A DNA stretch of 64,000 bases from Desulfoglaeba alkanexedens ALDC (GCF_005377625.1 NZ_CP040098.1:62001-126000); one strand, 5' to 3'. Positions 17,669-26,742 are shown, counted from the stretch's first letter. Translations and numbers: made by a program. The notes: generated by a model not told the origin, from the letters alone.

Positions 17669-19099
17669 ATGATCGCTTTCAAGGACTTTAGAAAAACGAA
17701 GATCGTCTGCACGCTCGGGCCGGCGTCCCAGTCGGAATCGCGCATCCGCGAACTCGTCCTGGCCGGCATGGATGTGGCCCGCTTGAACTTCTCGCACGGG
17801 GACTACGAAAGCCATCGGGAAATCATCCGCACCGTGCGGCGCATCGCAGCGGAATGCGAAAGAAATGTGGGCGTCCTGCAGGATCTCGGCGGCCCCAAGA
17901 TCCGCCTGGGACATATCCAAAACGCGGCACGGGAACTCCGGACGGGAGAGGCCGTCAGCCTGGTGCCCGGCGACCGGGCGGACGGAGACGATCTTCCGGT
18001 CCATTACCCGCATCTGGTTGAAGACGTGAAGGTGGGCGACCGCATCCTGATGGCGGACGGCCTGGTGGAACTGAAAGTGGAAGCCAAAAACGGCGGGAAG
18101 GTCCAGTGTCGGGTGCTGGTGGGCGGAACGGTTCATTCGCACAAGGGCGTGAACCTGCCGTCGAGCCCTCTGCAGATCGCCGCCTTCACGGGAAAGGACC
18201 GGCAGGACCTCACGGTGGGACTCGAAGAACAGGTGGACTTCGTGGCGCTTTCCTTCGTCCGCCACGAAAGCGACCTGGAACCCGTCCGGCGGATCCTCGC
18301 TTCGATCAAGCGCCCTCCCCTTCTCATTGCGAAAATCGAAAAGCCGCAGGCCCTGGAGCGGTTCGAAGCCATCCTGGCCGGGGTCGACGGCGTCATGGTG
18401 GCCCGGGGCGACTTGGGCGTGGAAACCCCCCTGGAAGAAGTCCCCATCATTCAGAAGCGAATCATTCAGACGGCACGCCGCGCCGCAAAGCCCGTCATCA
18501 CGGCCACCCAGATGCTCCGGTCCATGGTGTCGAGCCCGCGGCCGACCCGGGCGGAAGCCACCGACGTGGCCAACGCCATCCTCGACGGAACCGACGCGCT
18601 CATGCTGTCCGAAGAAACCGCCATGGGCGCCTACCCCGTCGAATCCGTGCAGACCCTTCACCGGATCGCCATGGCCACCGAACCGCACCTCGAAAAAGAG
18701 CGGTTCCTGAAGGAACCTGCATCGGAACTGCTGCCCCAGACTGCGGCCGGCATCAGCCGGGCGGCCTGCGCCCTGGCCGAAGACCTCCAGGCCGCCGCCA
18801 TCGTCGCATCCACCGCTTCCGGGAGCACCGCACGCCTCATCTCACGCTTTCGCCCCTCCTGCCCCCTGGTCGGGCTCACCCACCAGCCCGAAACCCTCAG
18901 GCAGCTCACCCTGTCCTGGGGGGTGATCCCGTCCCTCGTTCGGCATTTCCACGATACGGACGAGATGTTCAGCCTGGCGGGATCCTGGCTGGTGGCCCAA
19001 AAAATCGCCCGACAGGGCGACCGGATCATCCTGACGGCCGGCCTGCCGCTCCAGATTTCCGGAACCACCAACCTACTCCGAGTGATGGAACTGGAATGA
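17669..19099 (+). CDS. pyk: Pyruvate kinase
   Basis: A 476-residue pyruvate kinase. Seen in order: KTKIVCTLGPAS (N-terminal barrel strand), NFSHGDYESH, the B-domain insert, LIAKIEKPQAL (catalytic lysine), GVMVARGDLGVETPLEEVP (metal-binding and signature), TATQMLRSM, and TDVANAILDGTDALMLSEET. A C-terminal allosteric domain follows. It converts phosphoenolpyruvate and ADP to pyruvate and ATP. ATG 17669 with GGGGGAA upstream is preferred to the longer frame that begins at 17570 inside the glycerate kinase relic. Confidence 0.95.
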   Translation: MIAFKDFRKTKIVCTLGPASQSESRIRELVLAGMDVARLNFSHGDYESHREIIRTVRRIAAECERNVGVLQDLGGPKIRLGHIQNAARELRTGEAVSLVPGDRADGDDLPVHYPHLVEDVKVGDRILMADGLVELKVEAKNGGKVQCRVLVGGTVHSHKGVNLPSSPLQIAAFTGKDRQDLTVGLEEQVDFVALSFVRHESDLEPVRRILASIKRPPLLIAKIEKPQALERFEAILAGVDGVMVARGDLGVETPLEEVPIIQKRIIQTARRAAKPVITATQMLRSMVSSPRPTRAEATDVANAILDGTDALMLSEETAMGAYPVESVQTLHRIAMATEPHLEKERFLKEPASELLPQTAAGISRAACALAEDLQAAAIVASTASGSTARLISRFRPSCPLVGLTHQPETLRQLTLSWGVIPSLVRHFHDTDEMFSLAGSWLVAQKIARQGDRIILTAGLPLQISGTTNLLRVMELE

Positions 19100-19241
19100 G
19101 GCTTGCCGGGAAGCTCTCCAATAGGAGCGCGCTTGCCCGCAATAGGGGTCGCCCCGGCGCTTACGGGTGAGGTCGCTTGGGTGGAATCGCGAGAACGCCC
19201 GTTCCTGATCGCTTGGATCGGGTCCGAGGGGAAACCTGGTC

Positions 19242-19370
19242 CTACTTGGCGGCCTTGGCCAGGATTTCCAGGTTCTTTTGCATGCGCTTTCGGTCTTCCT
19301 TGCGATTGGCCTTGTTGGGCCGATCCTTGCCCTTGCGGATCCGTTTCGTCTGCTGCGTCGGAGACGGCAT
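19242..19370 (-). CDS. Small lysine/arginine-rich protein (42 residues)
   Basis: A short gene on the minus strand, convergent with pyk. A consensus AGGAGG lies 8 nt before ATG at 19370; the product begins MPSPTQQTKRIRKGKDRPNK and continues as a highly basic helix ending EILAKAAK. About a third of residues are Lys or Arg, suggesting nucleic-acid or ribosome binding, but no family is recognised. The strong ribosome site and well-formed stop make it a real gene rather than chance. Confidence 0.6.
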   Translation of the reverse strand: MPSPTQQTKRIRKGKDRPNKANRKEDRKRMQKNLEILAKAAK

Positions 19371-19510
19371 TTTGGGTACCTCCTTCATCGCTCCACGGCG
19401 GCTGAATTCCTCCATCGGGGAAACCTTTACCCCGAAACATCACGGCGTCTTTGCGGACCTGTTTGTATAGCAGCTCCGCCGCCGCCTGTCACGGAAAACC
19501 CTTCCACCTT

Positions 19511-19598
19511 GTTCCCAAGCTCCAACTTGGGAACACAACTGTGCAGAAGCTCCAGCTTCGATTCCCATGAAGCCGTTCCCAAGCTCCAGCTTGGGAAC
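19511..19598. repeat. Composite palindromic repeat (two 24-bp palindromes)
   Basis: Two near-perfect palindromes, GTTCCCAAGCTCCARCTTGG plus GAAC, flank a 40-bp linker ending in CCAGCTTCGATTCCCATGA. The same composite recurs at 32782, and reversed at 22617, 24955 and 25765. Resembles bacterial interspersed mosaic elements of the REP/BIME kind. The rest of 19371-19705 holds no gene. Confidence 0.75.
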
Positions 19599-19705
19599 GA
19601 GGGGATATCCCCCCTTTCCTGATCCCCGATTATTACCATACCCGAGCTTAAGGGGCTGTCCAGTTTTTGGGGGGAATTATACCCCTCTCATCGACGAACG
19701 AGACG

Positions 19706-20701
19706 TTATCTATATTGTTCGCGGGATACTATACCGCGAATCGGCTTATCTTGGATGAAATGACGAACATTTAAAGCCGCCGATTCGACGGCTCTTTCAA
19801 TGACACCGGGAACCATCGCCGAATTGTGCGGCGAACCGATGAAATTAGGAAGCCCGCAGAAGGGATGATCCATTTTGAAGGTGCCCGTGCTGAAAGGTTC
19901 GATCCACCAGGCGTCGATGCCCGCCTTGAAATGAGGGTTATTCACAAGGTGTTCGAAAAGCGCGGCCTCGTCTATGAGTGCCGCTCGCGCTACGTTGACT
20001 AAAATGGCGTCCGATTTCATCAACTCGAGCTCATGACGACCTATGAGGTTGCTCGTTCGCTTGTTTAGAGCGATGGAAAGGACGGCGATGTCGGATTCCT
20101 TTAAAACGAAGTCGAGATCCTTGAGCGTCCCGATGAAGTCCACCGCTTCTTGAGTCCTGCCGCTTGAGTTTATAGCGTATATCTTACATCCCAGACATCG
20201 AAAGAGCTTCGCCGCCGCCTTTCCGATGCCGCCGAAACCAATAATGGCGACCTTAGAACCGGATACCATCTTATTGATTTCAAACTGGTTGAATTCGCCG
20301 TGCGCCAGCTTATTGTGATTTTTCAGCAGCTGCTTTGCCAGCGCGAGCACCATGGCCAGTACGTGCTCCGCCATCGGTTCGGCGTAGGCGCCGACGTTGC
20401 TTGCGATCACCACGCCTTCGGGGATATCGTCGAAGGGAACGTGATCAGCACCAGCCGAAAGAAGCTGCAGGAAGCGCAACCGCGTAAGCAGCGGGTATTC
20501 ATCCTTGGCCAATTCTTTTGGAGGGTTCCAGGAAAAAAGCACATCCGCCGTTTGCAGCACTTTCTTTCTGTCTTCGTCGTTCAGCTCGCTCAGAAAAGAA
20601 AAGGATGCCCCTTCCGGCATCGTTTTAAACAACAACGCTTTTTCTTCTTCGTCCATGCCGAAAGTCACGACAATGCGGCAACGTTCCATGTTGGAATTCA
20701 C
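19706..20701 (-). CDS. D-isomer-specific 2-hydroxyacid dehydrogenase
   Basis: A 331-residue NAD-dependent dehydrogenase. The GTG at 20701 has a GGGAGGACAAATCC ribosome site 8 nt upstream and is preferred. The nucleotide-binding loop is VAIIGFGGIGKAAAKLF; the later NVARAALIDEAAL with its arginine and the catalytic His in GSPHNSAM are present; the expected Glu lies in the FKAGIDAWWIEP region (atypical context). Substrate unknown; related proteins act on glyoxylate/phosphoglycerate-type acids. It stands alone and is separated from both neighbours by repeats. Confidence 0.85.
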   Translation of the reverse strand: MNSNMERCRIVVTFGMDEEEKALLFKTMPEGASFSFLSELNDEDRKKVLQTADVLFSWNPPKELAKDEYPLLTRLRFLQLLSAGADHVPFDDIPEGVVIASNVGAYAEPMAEHVLAMVLALAKQLLKNHNKLAHGEFNQFEINKMVSGSKVAIIGFGGIGKAAAKLFRCLGCKIYAINSSGRTQEAVDFIGTLKDLDFVLKESDIAVLSIALNKRTSNLIGRHELELMKSDAILVNVARAALIDEAALFEHLVNNPHFKAGIDAWWIEPFSTGTFKMDHPFCGLPNFIGSPHNSAMVPGVIERAVESAALNVRHFIQDKPIRGIVSREQYR

Positions 20702-20935
20702 GGATTTGTCCTCCCTTCTCGACGAACTCCGGCGCCTCATGAGCGATGCCCGGAGCCACTGTCAAGGTCTGAAAACCGAGCCTTGAAGGATTTCGTTTTC
20801 GCATGTAGCACCGTCTCTATCATTCCGTTGGCCTTGATCATATGCAGTCTTAGCTGACACCCATCTCAACGTTTTTAGGCTAACGAATACAGCGAGTTGG
20901 GTCAAGGTGTTCGCCTTCTATTTTTGTATTTTTGA

Positions 20936-20964
20936 TTGACAATAAGACTTACCCATCATATATG
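20936..20964 (+). promoter_or_regulatory. Candidate sigma70 promoter upstream of the MntA/HepT module
   Basis: TTGACA (20936-20941), exactly 17 bp, then TATATG (20959-20964). It points toward mntA 235 bp away and lies at the edge of a 90-bp dispersed repeat, so it may belong to the repeat. Confidence 0.4.
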
Positions 20965-21081
20965 GGTGCAGATCTTTTAGAACAACATCCAGGGTGACCC
21001 TATGAGGTAGATCCAGATGGCCTTGAAGCAGGAAGCGCATCAGCTCCGTTTCCTCTCGTTCCCAAGCTCCAGCTTGGGAAC
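20964..21081. repeat. 90-bp dispersed element followed by 24-bp palindrome
   Basis: Starts GGGTGCAGATCTTTTAGAAC and ends GCTCCGTTTCC, then the GTTCCCAAGCTCCAGCTTGG palindrome (21058-21081). The same composite is at 22402-22519 and 24823-24940, degenerate at 29273-29396, truncated at 30496-30534. On the minus strand the element can be read as a conserved peptide (TELMRLLLQGHL...PQRVTL) of unknown origin. Confidence 0.75.
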
Positions 21082-21198
21082 GAGAGGAAACAAGAAGATC
21101 TCTTTGCGCCTTTGCGCCTTTGCGTGAGACATTTTGCTTGCGGCCATCCGACCTGGAAGTCGGACGTCTTGACCTCCGGCAGAGCGAGAGACCTGAAC

Positions 21199-21657
21199 AT
21201 GCGCAAGGAACCCCACCTATCCGCTGCCACCATCGGCGCGAAGCTTGAGCGTATCGCCCGGCGCCATGGTATTGCCGACATCTACGCCTTCGGCAGCCGG
21301 GCCGGAGCGGCGGCGTCGCAGCTCGAGGCCCTGCAGTCCGATCCCTCGGTCTTCGATCCCGGATCCGATCTCGATATCGGCGTACGCCCTTTCTTCGGCG
21401 TTCGCCTTATGGCCAGGGACCGGGTGGAACTCACCTTGGAGCTGGAGGATCTCTTTTCGGCGCCCCGGGTCGATCTGGTGATTCTGCCGGAAGCGGACCC
21501 TTACCTGGCGCTGGAGATCGTCCGCGGCGAGCTCCTCTACTGCGCCGATGCCGACGAAGAGGCCCGCAGCCAGCTGTTTGTCTTGCGCCGGGCCGCGGAC
21601 TTGGCCCCCTTCAAGCGCGAGCGCATGCGGATGATCCTTGAGGAAGGCGCGAGATGA
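21199..21657 (+). CDS. mntA: MntA-like nucleotidyltransferase antitoxin (type VII toxin-antitoxin)
   Basis: A 152-residue MNT-fold protein from ATG 21199. It has the G32-S33 motif (YAFGSRAG) and the catalytic pair D57/D59 in PGSDLDIGV, as in minimal nucleotidyltransferases. It overlaps hepT by 4 bp (ATGA). In this module the MNT protein transfers AMP groups to a tyrosine of the HEPN toxin and so silences it (family knowledge). The segment between GSR and SDLD is about 22 residues, longer than in most MNT antitoxins. A frame extends upstream to 21112 without support. Confidence 0.82.
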   Translation: MRKEPHLSAATIGAKLERIARRHGIADIYAFGSRAGAAASQLEALQSDPSVFDPGSDLDIGVRPFFGVRLMARDRVELTLELEDLFSAPRVDLVILPEADPYLALEIVRGELLYCADADEEARSQLFVLRRAADLAPFKRERMRMILEEGAR

Positions 21658-22112
21658 CACCGACCGCCCTGCGCCGCACCGTGGTCACGGAACGGGCGGC
21701 GTGGATCCGAAACATGCTCGACGGGATCCGTTCACTGCCATTGGAAAGCCTTGATGCCTTCCTTGGCGACCCGCGCAATGCGGCGGCGGCCGAATCCTAC
21801 CTGCGCCGGGCTCTCGAAGCGCTGCTGGATCTGGGGCGCCACCTGCTGGCCAAGGGGTTTGCGGTCGCACCGACCGAATACAAGGAAATGGCCCGCGAAC
21901 TGGAACGCTCGCAGGTCCTTCGGGCGGAAGAAGCCCGCCGGCTGCGGCAACTGGCCGGCTATCGCAATCGGCTCGTGCATTTCTACCATGAAGTCGGCGT
22001 GGAGGAACTCTACGACCTATGCGCCCACCGCGCCGCCGACATCGAAACGCTGCTGGAGCGCCTCCTGAACTGGATCCAAGACCACCCGGAAAAAATCGAT
22101 ACGGCCCTTTAA
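21654..22112 (+). CDS. hepT: HepT-like HEPN ribonuclease toxin (type VII toxin-antitoxin)
   Basis: A 152-residue all-helical DUF86/HepT protein. The signature R104-x4-H109-x-Y111 (RNRLVHFY) is the HEPN ribonuclease active site; in characterised MntA/HepT pairs the tyrosine of this RX4HXY motif is the residue AMPylated by MntA. Translation is coupled to mntA by the ATGA overlap. The pair probably acts as a genome-stabilising or defence module; first of the series of toxin-antitoxin genes in this accessory region. Confidence 0.85.
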   Translation: MTPTALRRTVVTERAAWIRNMLDGIRSLPLESLDAFLGDPRNAAAAESYLRRALEALLDLGRHLLAKGFAVAPTEYKEMARELERSQVLRAEEARRLRQLAGYRNRLVHFYHEVGVEELYDLCAHRAADIETLLERLLNWIQDHPEKIDTAL

Positions 22113-22401
22113 CCCGAAGGATCCCCAGTGAAACGAAATTCAGCGGGCACGGATACCCGATAAAGATCGTTTTCTCCTGTGAAAGCGATAGAACAAATAT
22201 TATTATGGCTTATCCGCATTGAAATACTCAATTGATCCAGTCGAGGTCGGGGTGTTGCTCTTTCAATTTCGTGCCTTGGCTTCTTTGGCGCCGAAGGACA
22301 CCGAAGCGGATCGTGCGTTCGGCGAAATGATGGGTGGGCTCGAGCGGGCCCGCATCCGGAGTGCTGGCGTGGCAACATTCGCAAGAACATCACTTGCCGC
22401 T
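22113..22401. other. Intergenic stretch with a doubtful short frame
   Basis: A frame from TTG 22219 to about 22401 reads SIDPVEVGVLLFQFRALASL and runs into the next repeat. It has no ribosome site and no recognised family; it may be a truncated gene remnant. Nothing else is seen. Confidence 0.35.
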
Positions 22402-22859
22402 GGGTGCAGATCTTTTAGAACGACACCCAGGGTGACCCTCTGAGGTAGATCCAGATGACCTTGAAGCAGCAAGCGCATCAGCTCCGTTTCCCCTCGTTCC
22501 CAAGCTCCAGCTTGGGAACGCCCTGCCCGGGAAGCTCCAGCTTCCCTCCCCGTAAAGGATTCCCCCTCATTCCCAAGCTCCGGCTTGGGAACGAGCAGAT
22601 GGGTCACGGCTTCAGGGGAATCGAAGCTGGAGCTTCTGCACAGTTTTGTTCCCAAGCTGGAGCTTGGGAACAAGAAGCAAAAGCTCCAGCTTGGGAACAA
22701 GAAGCAAAGGGGTTCTTTCTCAAAGTGAGTGGGTAACATAAACTTTCCCCTCCCCCTTGATGGGGGAGGGCTAGGGTGGGGGTGATTCAGGGTTCAGCAA
22801 AAACATAACTCCGACCGCTAAAACCCATCCCCTCGTTCCCAAGCTTCAGCTTGGGAACG
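22402..22859. repeat. Cluster of dispersed repeats
   Basis: A 90-bp element (22402-22491), five copies or variants of the 24-bp palindrome (22496, 22572, 22650, 22680 partial, 22836), and one CCCTCCCCCTTGATGGGGGAGG hairpin of the 111-bp unit (22745-22785). No gene is seen between 22860 and 23060 either. Confidence 0.75.
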
Positions 22860-23060
22860 AGGGGATGGCTTAATGCAGGTAGGGGCACAGCGGCACTGCG
22901 CCTCTACGCCTCTACCCTGTGCGTAGCCCACGTCACGCACCTGGAATGCCGCATGGACTCGCGTTCTCTGTCAACGGTCTCGGAATCGAAGATCAATTCA
23001 CCTCGCACACCCACACGCGGCACGACAGCCGGGTGGTCTACTCCACCCGAAGATCACATG

Positions 23061-23222
23061 CCGCTTGACACGCCCCTCTGAAGCCCTATCATGCGAAGAA
23101 ACGTCTGTGAGGTATTTCACGACGTCAAAGCGGAACCTCGCGTTATGGAGTCGACCCGGTGGAAGTCCCCCGACGCTTCGGGCGGGGCGATGAGCCCTGT
23201 AACCGAGGTGGCGGAGCTGTCG
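23061..23222. repeat. Dispersed ~165-bp element R3, copy 1
   Basis: Sequence beginning CCGCTTGACA and containing ATTTCACGACGTC, CCCGACGCTTCGGGCGGGGC and CCCTGTAACCGAGGTGGCGG. It matches 27623-27800 and 40549-40736 over most of its length. It lies directly upstream of the MBL-fold gene, so it may influence its expression. Minus-strand reading frames are partially conserved between copies (FDVVKYLT). Confidence 0.7.
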
Positions 23223-23276
23223 GGGGACAGCGCACCGCCCCACTGCCTTGTAGGCCGTCGCCTCTTGGAGGTTCTC

Positions 23277-24593
23277 ATGAAAATCACCCATCTGGGCGCT
23301 AAAGACTGCGTCACCGGTTCCTGCCATCTTGTGCAGACCCACCCGGATCGGGGAGCGGTCCGCGGGGTCAACTTCCTGGTGGATTGCGGGCTGGCTCAGG
23401 GGGACGACCCCGTTCTCCCCTTCGACCGGTTCCCAGTGCCGCCGGCCGACATCGACTACCTCTTTCTGACCCATGCCCACATCGACCACATCGGTCGGGT
23501 CCCGGACCTCATCGATGCCGGCTTTAGCGGCGAGATTCTCTGCACCCATGCCACCCAGGCGCTGCTCCTACCCATGCTCCGGGATGCCATGTCGTTTTCC
23601 GACCGCGGCGACCGGGCCATCCAGGCCCTGGAGGAGCGCATCGAGGCGCTGTCCTGGGGTTTTGAGCTCCACGAGTCGTTCGAGCTGAAAAACGGGATCC
23701 GCTTTACCTTCAAGAATGCCGGCCACATCCTCGGCTCGTGTTTCATCCAGTTTTCTTTTCCGCCGGAGTCCATCGCCGCGCCGCCCGAGGGGCTCGGGCC
23801 CTCTTTGCCCGCCGGCGCGTGCCGCGTCACCTTTTCCGGAGACTTGGGGTGCACGGACACGCCGCTCCTGCCGGACCCGGATCCTCCGGATGCCTGCGAT
23901 CTGCTCATCCTTGAGTCCACCTACGGGGACCGGAACCACGAAAATCGGTCGTACCGCCTGAAGATCCTGGAAGAGACCCTGACCCGCGCTCTGGCCGATA
24001 ACGGTATTGTTTACATTCCGGCCTTCGCTCTGGGCCGGATCCAGGAACTGATCTACGAGCTCGACCGGATCCACCCCCGCGTGCCGGTGTTCATCGATTC
24101 GCCCCTGGGGCTTGAGATCACCCGGATCTACCAGAAGATGGAAGTCTTCTGGGACCGGGAAGCGAGGGCACTAAAGGCCGCCGGGGACCACCCCCTGGAT
24201 TTCAAGAACCTGTATGCGGTGGAAACATTCGCCGACCACCAGCGGCTCCTCACCATGCCGGGGCCGGCCGTGATCATCGCCGGATCCGGCATGTGCACCG
24301 GGGGGCGCATCCGGGACCACCTGGCCCACGGGCTGGACAACCCGGCCAACGACATCTTTTTCGTCGGCTACCAGGCCAAGGGCACTCCCGGCCGGGCCAT
24401 TCAGGAGGGGCGGATTCCCGTCAAGGCGAGGGTGCATACACTTTCGGGCTACTCGGCCCACGCCGACCAGAAGACCCTGGTGGCTTGGGTCCAGGCCATG
24501 CCCGCCCCGCCGGCCCACATCCGGCTGGTCCACGGCGAACCCCCGGCCCAGGCCGCCCTGGCCCGTGTTCTCGGGATAAATATGCCCGCGTAG
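23277..24593 (+). CDS. MBL-fold beta-CASP ribonuclease-like protein
   Basis: A 438-residue metallo-beta-lactamase of the RNA-processing (beta-CASP/Zn-dependent RNA specificity) type. The metal motif THAHIDHIGR (HxHxDH), a downstream GHILGSC histidine, SGDLG aspartate, and the C-terminal GSGMCTGGRI and HTLSGYSAHADQ motifs are all present. Relatives include archaeal CPSF-like and bacterial RNase J-like nucleases (YSH1/COG1236 group). The ATG at 23277 has TTGGAGG 5 nt upstream; the longer frame upstream is repeat R3. It is flanked by repeats on both sides. Confidence 0.88.
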   Translation: MKITHLGAKDCVTGSCHLVQTHPDRGAVRGVNFLVDCGLAQGDDPVLPFDRFPVPPADIDYLFLTHAHIDHIGRVPDLIDAGFSGEILCTHATQALLLPMLRDAMSFSDRGDRAIQALEERIEALSWGFELHESFELKNGIRFTFKNAGHILGSCFIQFSFPPESIAAPPEGLGPSLPAGACRVTFSGDLGCTDTPLLPDPDPPDACDLLILESTYGDRNHENRSYRLKILEETLTRALADNGIVYIPAFALGRIQELIYELDRIHPRVPVFIDSPLGLEITRIYQKMEVFWDREARALKAAGDHPLDFKNLYAVETFADHQRLLTMPGPAVIIAGSGMCTGGRIRDHLAHGLDNPANDIFFVGYQAKGTPGRAIQEGRIPVKARVHTLSGYSAHADQKTLVAWVQAMPAPPAHIRLVHGEPPAQAALARVLGINMPA

Positions 24594-24699
24594 GAGCCGG
24601 CTTACCGGCGACCCTCATGCCCCATAGGAGGCCCGCCCTCGGGCCGACGGGGTGGGATAACGCCGACCGATCGATTTCTTTTTCTCGCGCAGAGGCGCA

Positions 24700-25019
24700 A
24701 AGAAAAGATTTTGGTAGCGTTCTAAAGTGGAAACCTTAAGCAAGAAGGATAACGAAGAGCAAAAAAATCCCTTTCTCCCCCCTCCCCTTAATCCCCTCCC
24801 ACAAGGGGAGGGGAAATAGAATGGGTGCGGATCTTTTAGAACCACATTCAGTGTGACTCTCTGAGGTAGATGCAGATGGCCTTAGAGCAGCAAGCGCATC
24901 AGCTCCGTTTCCCCTCGTTCCCAAGCTCCAGCTTGGGAACGAGGGGATGGCTCACGGCTTCACAGGAATCGAGGCTGGAGCTTCTGCACAGTTGTGTTCC
25001 CAAGCTGGAGCTTGGGAAC
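24700..25019. repeat. Repeat cluster between the MBL-fold and rhodanese genes
   Basis: Contains a copy of the 5881 sequence (24710-24765), a CCCCTCCCC...GGGGAGGGG hairpin (24776-24813), the 90-bp element (24823-24912) and two 24-bp palindromes (24917-24940, 24996-25019) in the composite arrangement. No coding frame. Confidence 0.75.
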
Positions 25020-25137
25020 AAGAAGAAATTTTTGTGGTTTTAAAAAAACCGGCGTCTTGGCGCGAGATAGGTGCGCTCTCACGGATTAAGGTGAAGAGCA
25101 AAATGTGAGTCACATCTTATTGAAAGGAGGAAACCGC

Positions 25138-25719
25138 ATGAAGGTCAAAACTCTCCTTACCGCTTTAATCGTTTTCCTTGCTGTCGGTTTTTCCACGGCC
25201 TACGGCGCTGACCCGGCAAATGGGACATTGGATTTAGTAGCCGGTGAGAAAAAGATTCTCGCGGAATTCAAGAAAGAGATTCCGATTGATCGTATTATCA
25301 ACGTTGAACAGTTCAAAAAAATAGTTGATGAGGTGAATGCCGGGACTAGAGAAGCCTATCTTCTTGATCTCAGAAGCGCCCCTGAATTTTATACCTTTCA
25401 TATCGAGGGAGCGGATAATATCCACGCTGGTCATGTGTACACCATCCCCAGGCACATCGCTGACGCGAACGCGGAGATCTATATCTATTGCCGAACATCT
25501 CATCGCGCCTTTTATGTTGCCCATTTTCTGTACGACTATGGGTATACAAATATATGGCTAGTAGATGGCGGAATGTTGGCGTGGCTGAAGGCCGGCTATC
25601 CCGTAGTCAATCAGTACATGGGTAAGTTTGTTGCCAAGTATGAAAATTTTGACAACGACTACAGTTCTGATTACCGGGAAACCGGGAAATACCGGGTGCG
25701 TGAATTTCATCCTTATTGA
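25138..25719 (+). CDS. Exported rhodanese-like sulfurtransferase
   Basis: A 193-residue protein with a Sec signal (MKVKTLLTALIVFLAVGFST, cleavage near AYG-AD). A single rhodanese domain follows: YLLDLRSAPEFYTFHIEGA, and the active-site loop with C118 in YCRTSHRA, then NIWLVDGGMLAWLKAGYPV. It would act in the periplasm on thiosulfate, persulfides or sulfide-linked species. AAGGAGG 8 nt before the ATG fixes the start. Composition is more AT-rich than the core genes. No partner gene is adjacent. Confidence 0.85.
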   Translation: MKVKTLLTALIVFLAVGFSTAYGADPANGTLDLVAGEKKILAEFKKEIPIDRIINVEQFKKIVDEVNAGTREAYLLDLRSAPEFYTFHIEGADNIHAGHVYTIPRHIADANAEIYIYCRTSHRAFYVAHFLYDYGYTNIWLVDGGMLAWLKAGYPVVNQYMGKFVAKYENFDNDYSSDYRETGKYRVREFHPY

Positions 25720-25737
25720 TTTATCCGATTTCCCCTC

Positions 25738-25819
25738 GTTCCCAAGCTCCAGCTTGGGAACGGGCTCACCGAAGCTGGAGCTTCTGCACAGTTGTGTTCC
25801 CAAGCTGCAGCTTGGGAAC
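25738..25819. repeat. Composite palindromic repeat
   Basis: Two copies of the GTTCCCAAGCTCCAGCTTGG-type palindrome (25738-25761, 25796-25819) with the standard linker in reverse orientation relative to 19511-19598. Confidence 0.75.
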
Positions 25820-25906
25820 AAGAAGCAAAAGATCTGCACTCAATGCGAAGGCGGCGGTGTCGGCCAGGGTGCCATCGTGTAGACAGCCGGCAACAGCCAA
25901 ATTAAA

Positions 25907-25923
25907 GTAGTGATGTCCACTAC
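25907..25923. promoter_or_regulatory. Candidate operator of the Phd/VapC module
   Basis: A perfect inverted repeat GTAGTG-ATGTC-CACTAC lies 20 bp before the antitoxin start and next to its ribosome site (GGGGGAGG). Phd/YefM antitoxins usually repress their own operon through such palindromes; binding here is inferred. Confidence 0.5.
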
Positions 25924-25943
25924 AACTTGGGGGAGGCGATCAT

Positions 25944-26192
25944 ATGAAAACCATCACTGCCGCGAATGCGAATCGTGGTTTTTCCAACCTACTGCGGGAA
26001 GTGGGTAAGGGTGAGGAAATCACGATCCTGTCAAGAGGGAGGCCTGTGGCTAAAATCACTTCTGTCAGTTCCGACATATTGCATAAAAAGGCGATGAAAG
26101 ACCTCTTGGTATCCCGGTTGAAAGCCCAGGACGTGACCGGGTCGCGCGATTGGACCCGTGACGAACTGTATGGCGATCCGGCGTGCGTGTAG
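25944..26192 (+). CDS. Phd/YefM-family antitoxin
   Basis: An 82-residue DNA-binding antitoxin. The N-terminal fold is diagnostic: TITAANANRGFSNLLREVGK then EEITILSRGRPVAKITSV. The C terminus, which wraps the toxin, ends GDPACV. It overlaps the downstream PIN toxin by 10 bp. The pair forms a type II module in which the antitoxin also represses transcription, possibly through the palindrome at 25907. Confidence 0.88.
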   Translation: MKTITAANANRGFSNLLREVGKGEEITILSRGRPVAKITSVSSDILHKKAMKDLLVSRLKAQDVTGSRDWTRDELYGDPACV

Positions 26193-26632
26193 CCCTCGAT
26201 ACGAGTATATTGGCCTATGCCGAGGGGGTCGGCGATGCGGTCCGCTGCGCCATTGCTATCAGGCTGATAGAACGCTTGCCGGTCGAGCTTGTCCTGGTTC
26301 TCGCGCAAGCCCTGGGCGAGCTTTTTCGGGTTCTCACGGGAAAGGCAAAACGCGAAGCAGCGCCGGCACGTGAGGCCGTTATGGCCTGGGCCGACAGTTT
26401 TGAGGTTGGCGACTCGTCTTGGTCGGCTTTTCAGGCTGCAATCGACCTGGCAATTGATCACGGATTCCAGATTTGGGACGCATTGATCATGGCGGTTGCG
26501 GCGGAAAACAGCTGCCGCATGGTGTTGAGTGAAGATTTGCAGGCCGGTTTCATTTGGAGAGGCCTTACCGTGATCAATCCCTTCGCCCTACCCTCCTCAC
26601 CTCTGCTCGCAAATATCCTGGAAGACGGATGA
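26183..26632 (+). CDS. PIN-domain (VapC-type) ribonuclease toxin
   Basis: A 149-residue PIN-domain toxin starting at GTG inside the antitoxin gene. Acidic metal-binding residues are D6 (VALDTSILAYAEG), E46 (QALGELFRV), D99 (FQIWDALIMA) and D117 near VLSEDLQ. VapC toxins cleave tRNA or rRNA; the target here is unknown. The GTG start is fixed by translational overlap with the antitoxin and the MRVALDTS N terminus. Confidence 0.85.
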   Translation: MRVALDTSILAYAEGVGDAVRCAIAIRLIERLPVELVLVLAQALGELFRVLTGKAKREAAPAREAVMAWADSFEVGDSSWSAFQAAIDLAIDHGFQIWDALIMAVAAENSCRMVLSEDLQAGFIWRGLTVINPFALPSSPLLANILEDG

Positions 26633-26742
26633 AACTCAAAACGAAACAGGAGCATCCATTGCGGGTTTTGCTGATTTCGGCCGATTTGGAAAGAGTTGGC
26701 CGGGATCTGCCCGTATCCTATCCTGGAATTGCTGAACAAGGG

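Noticed and set aside
22219..22443. A 74-codon frame as a gene
   Set aside because: No ribosome site, no recognised family, and it runs into the 90-bp dispersed element; mentioned only as a doubtful remnant.
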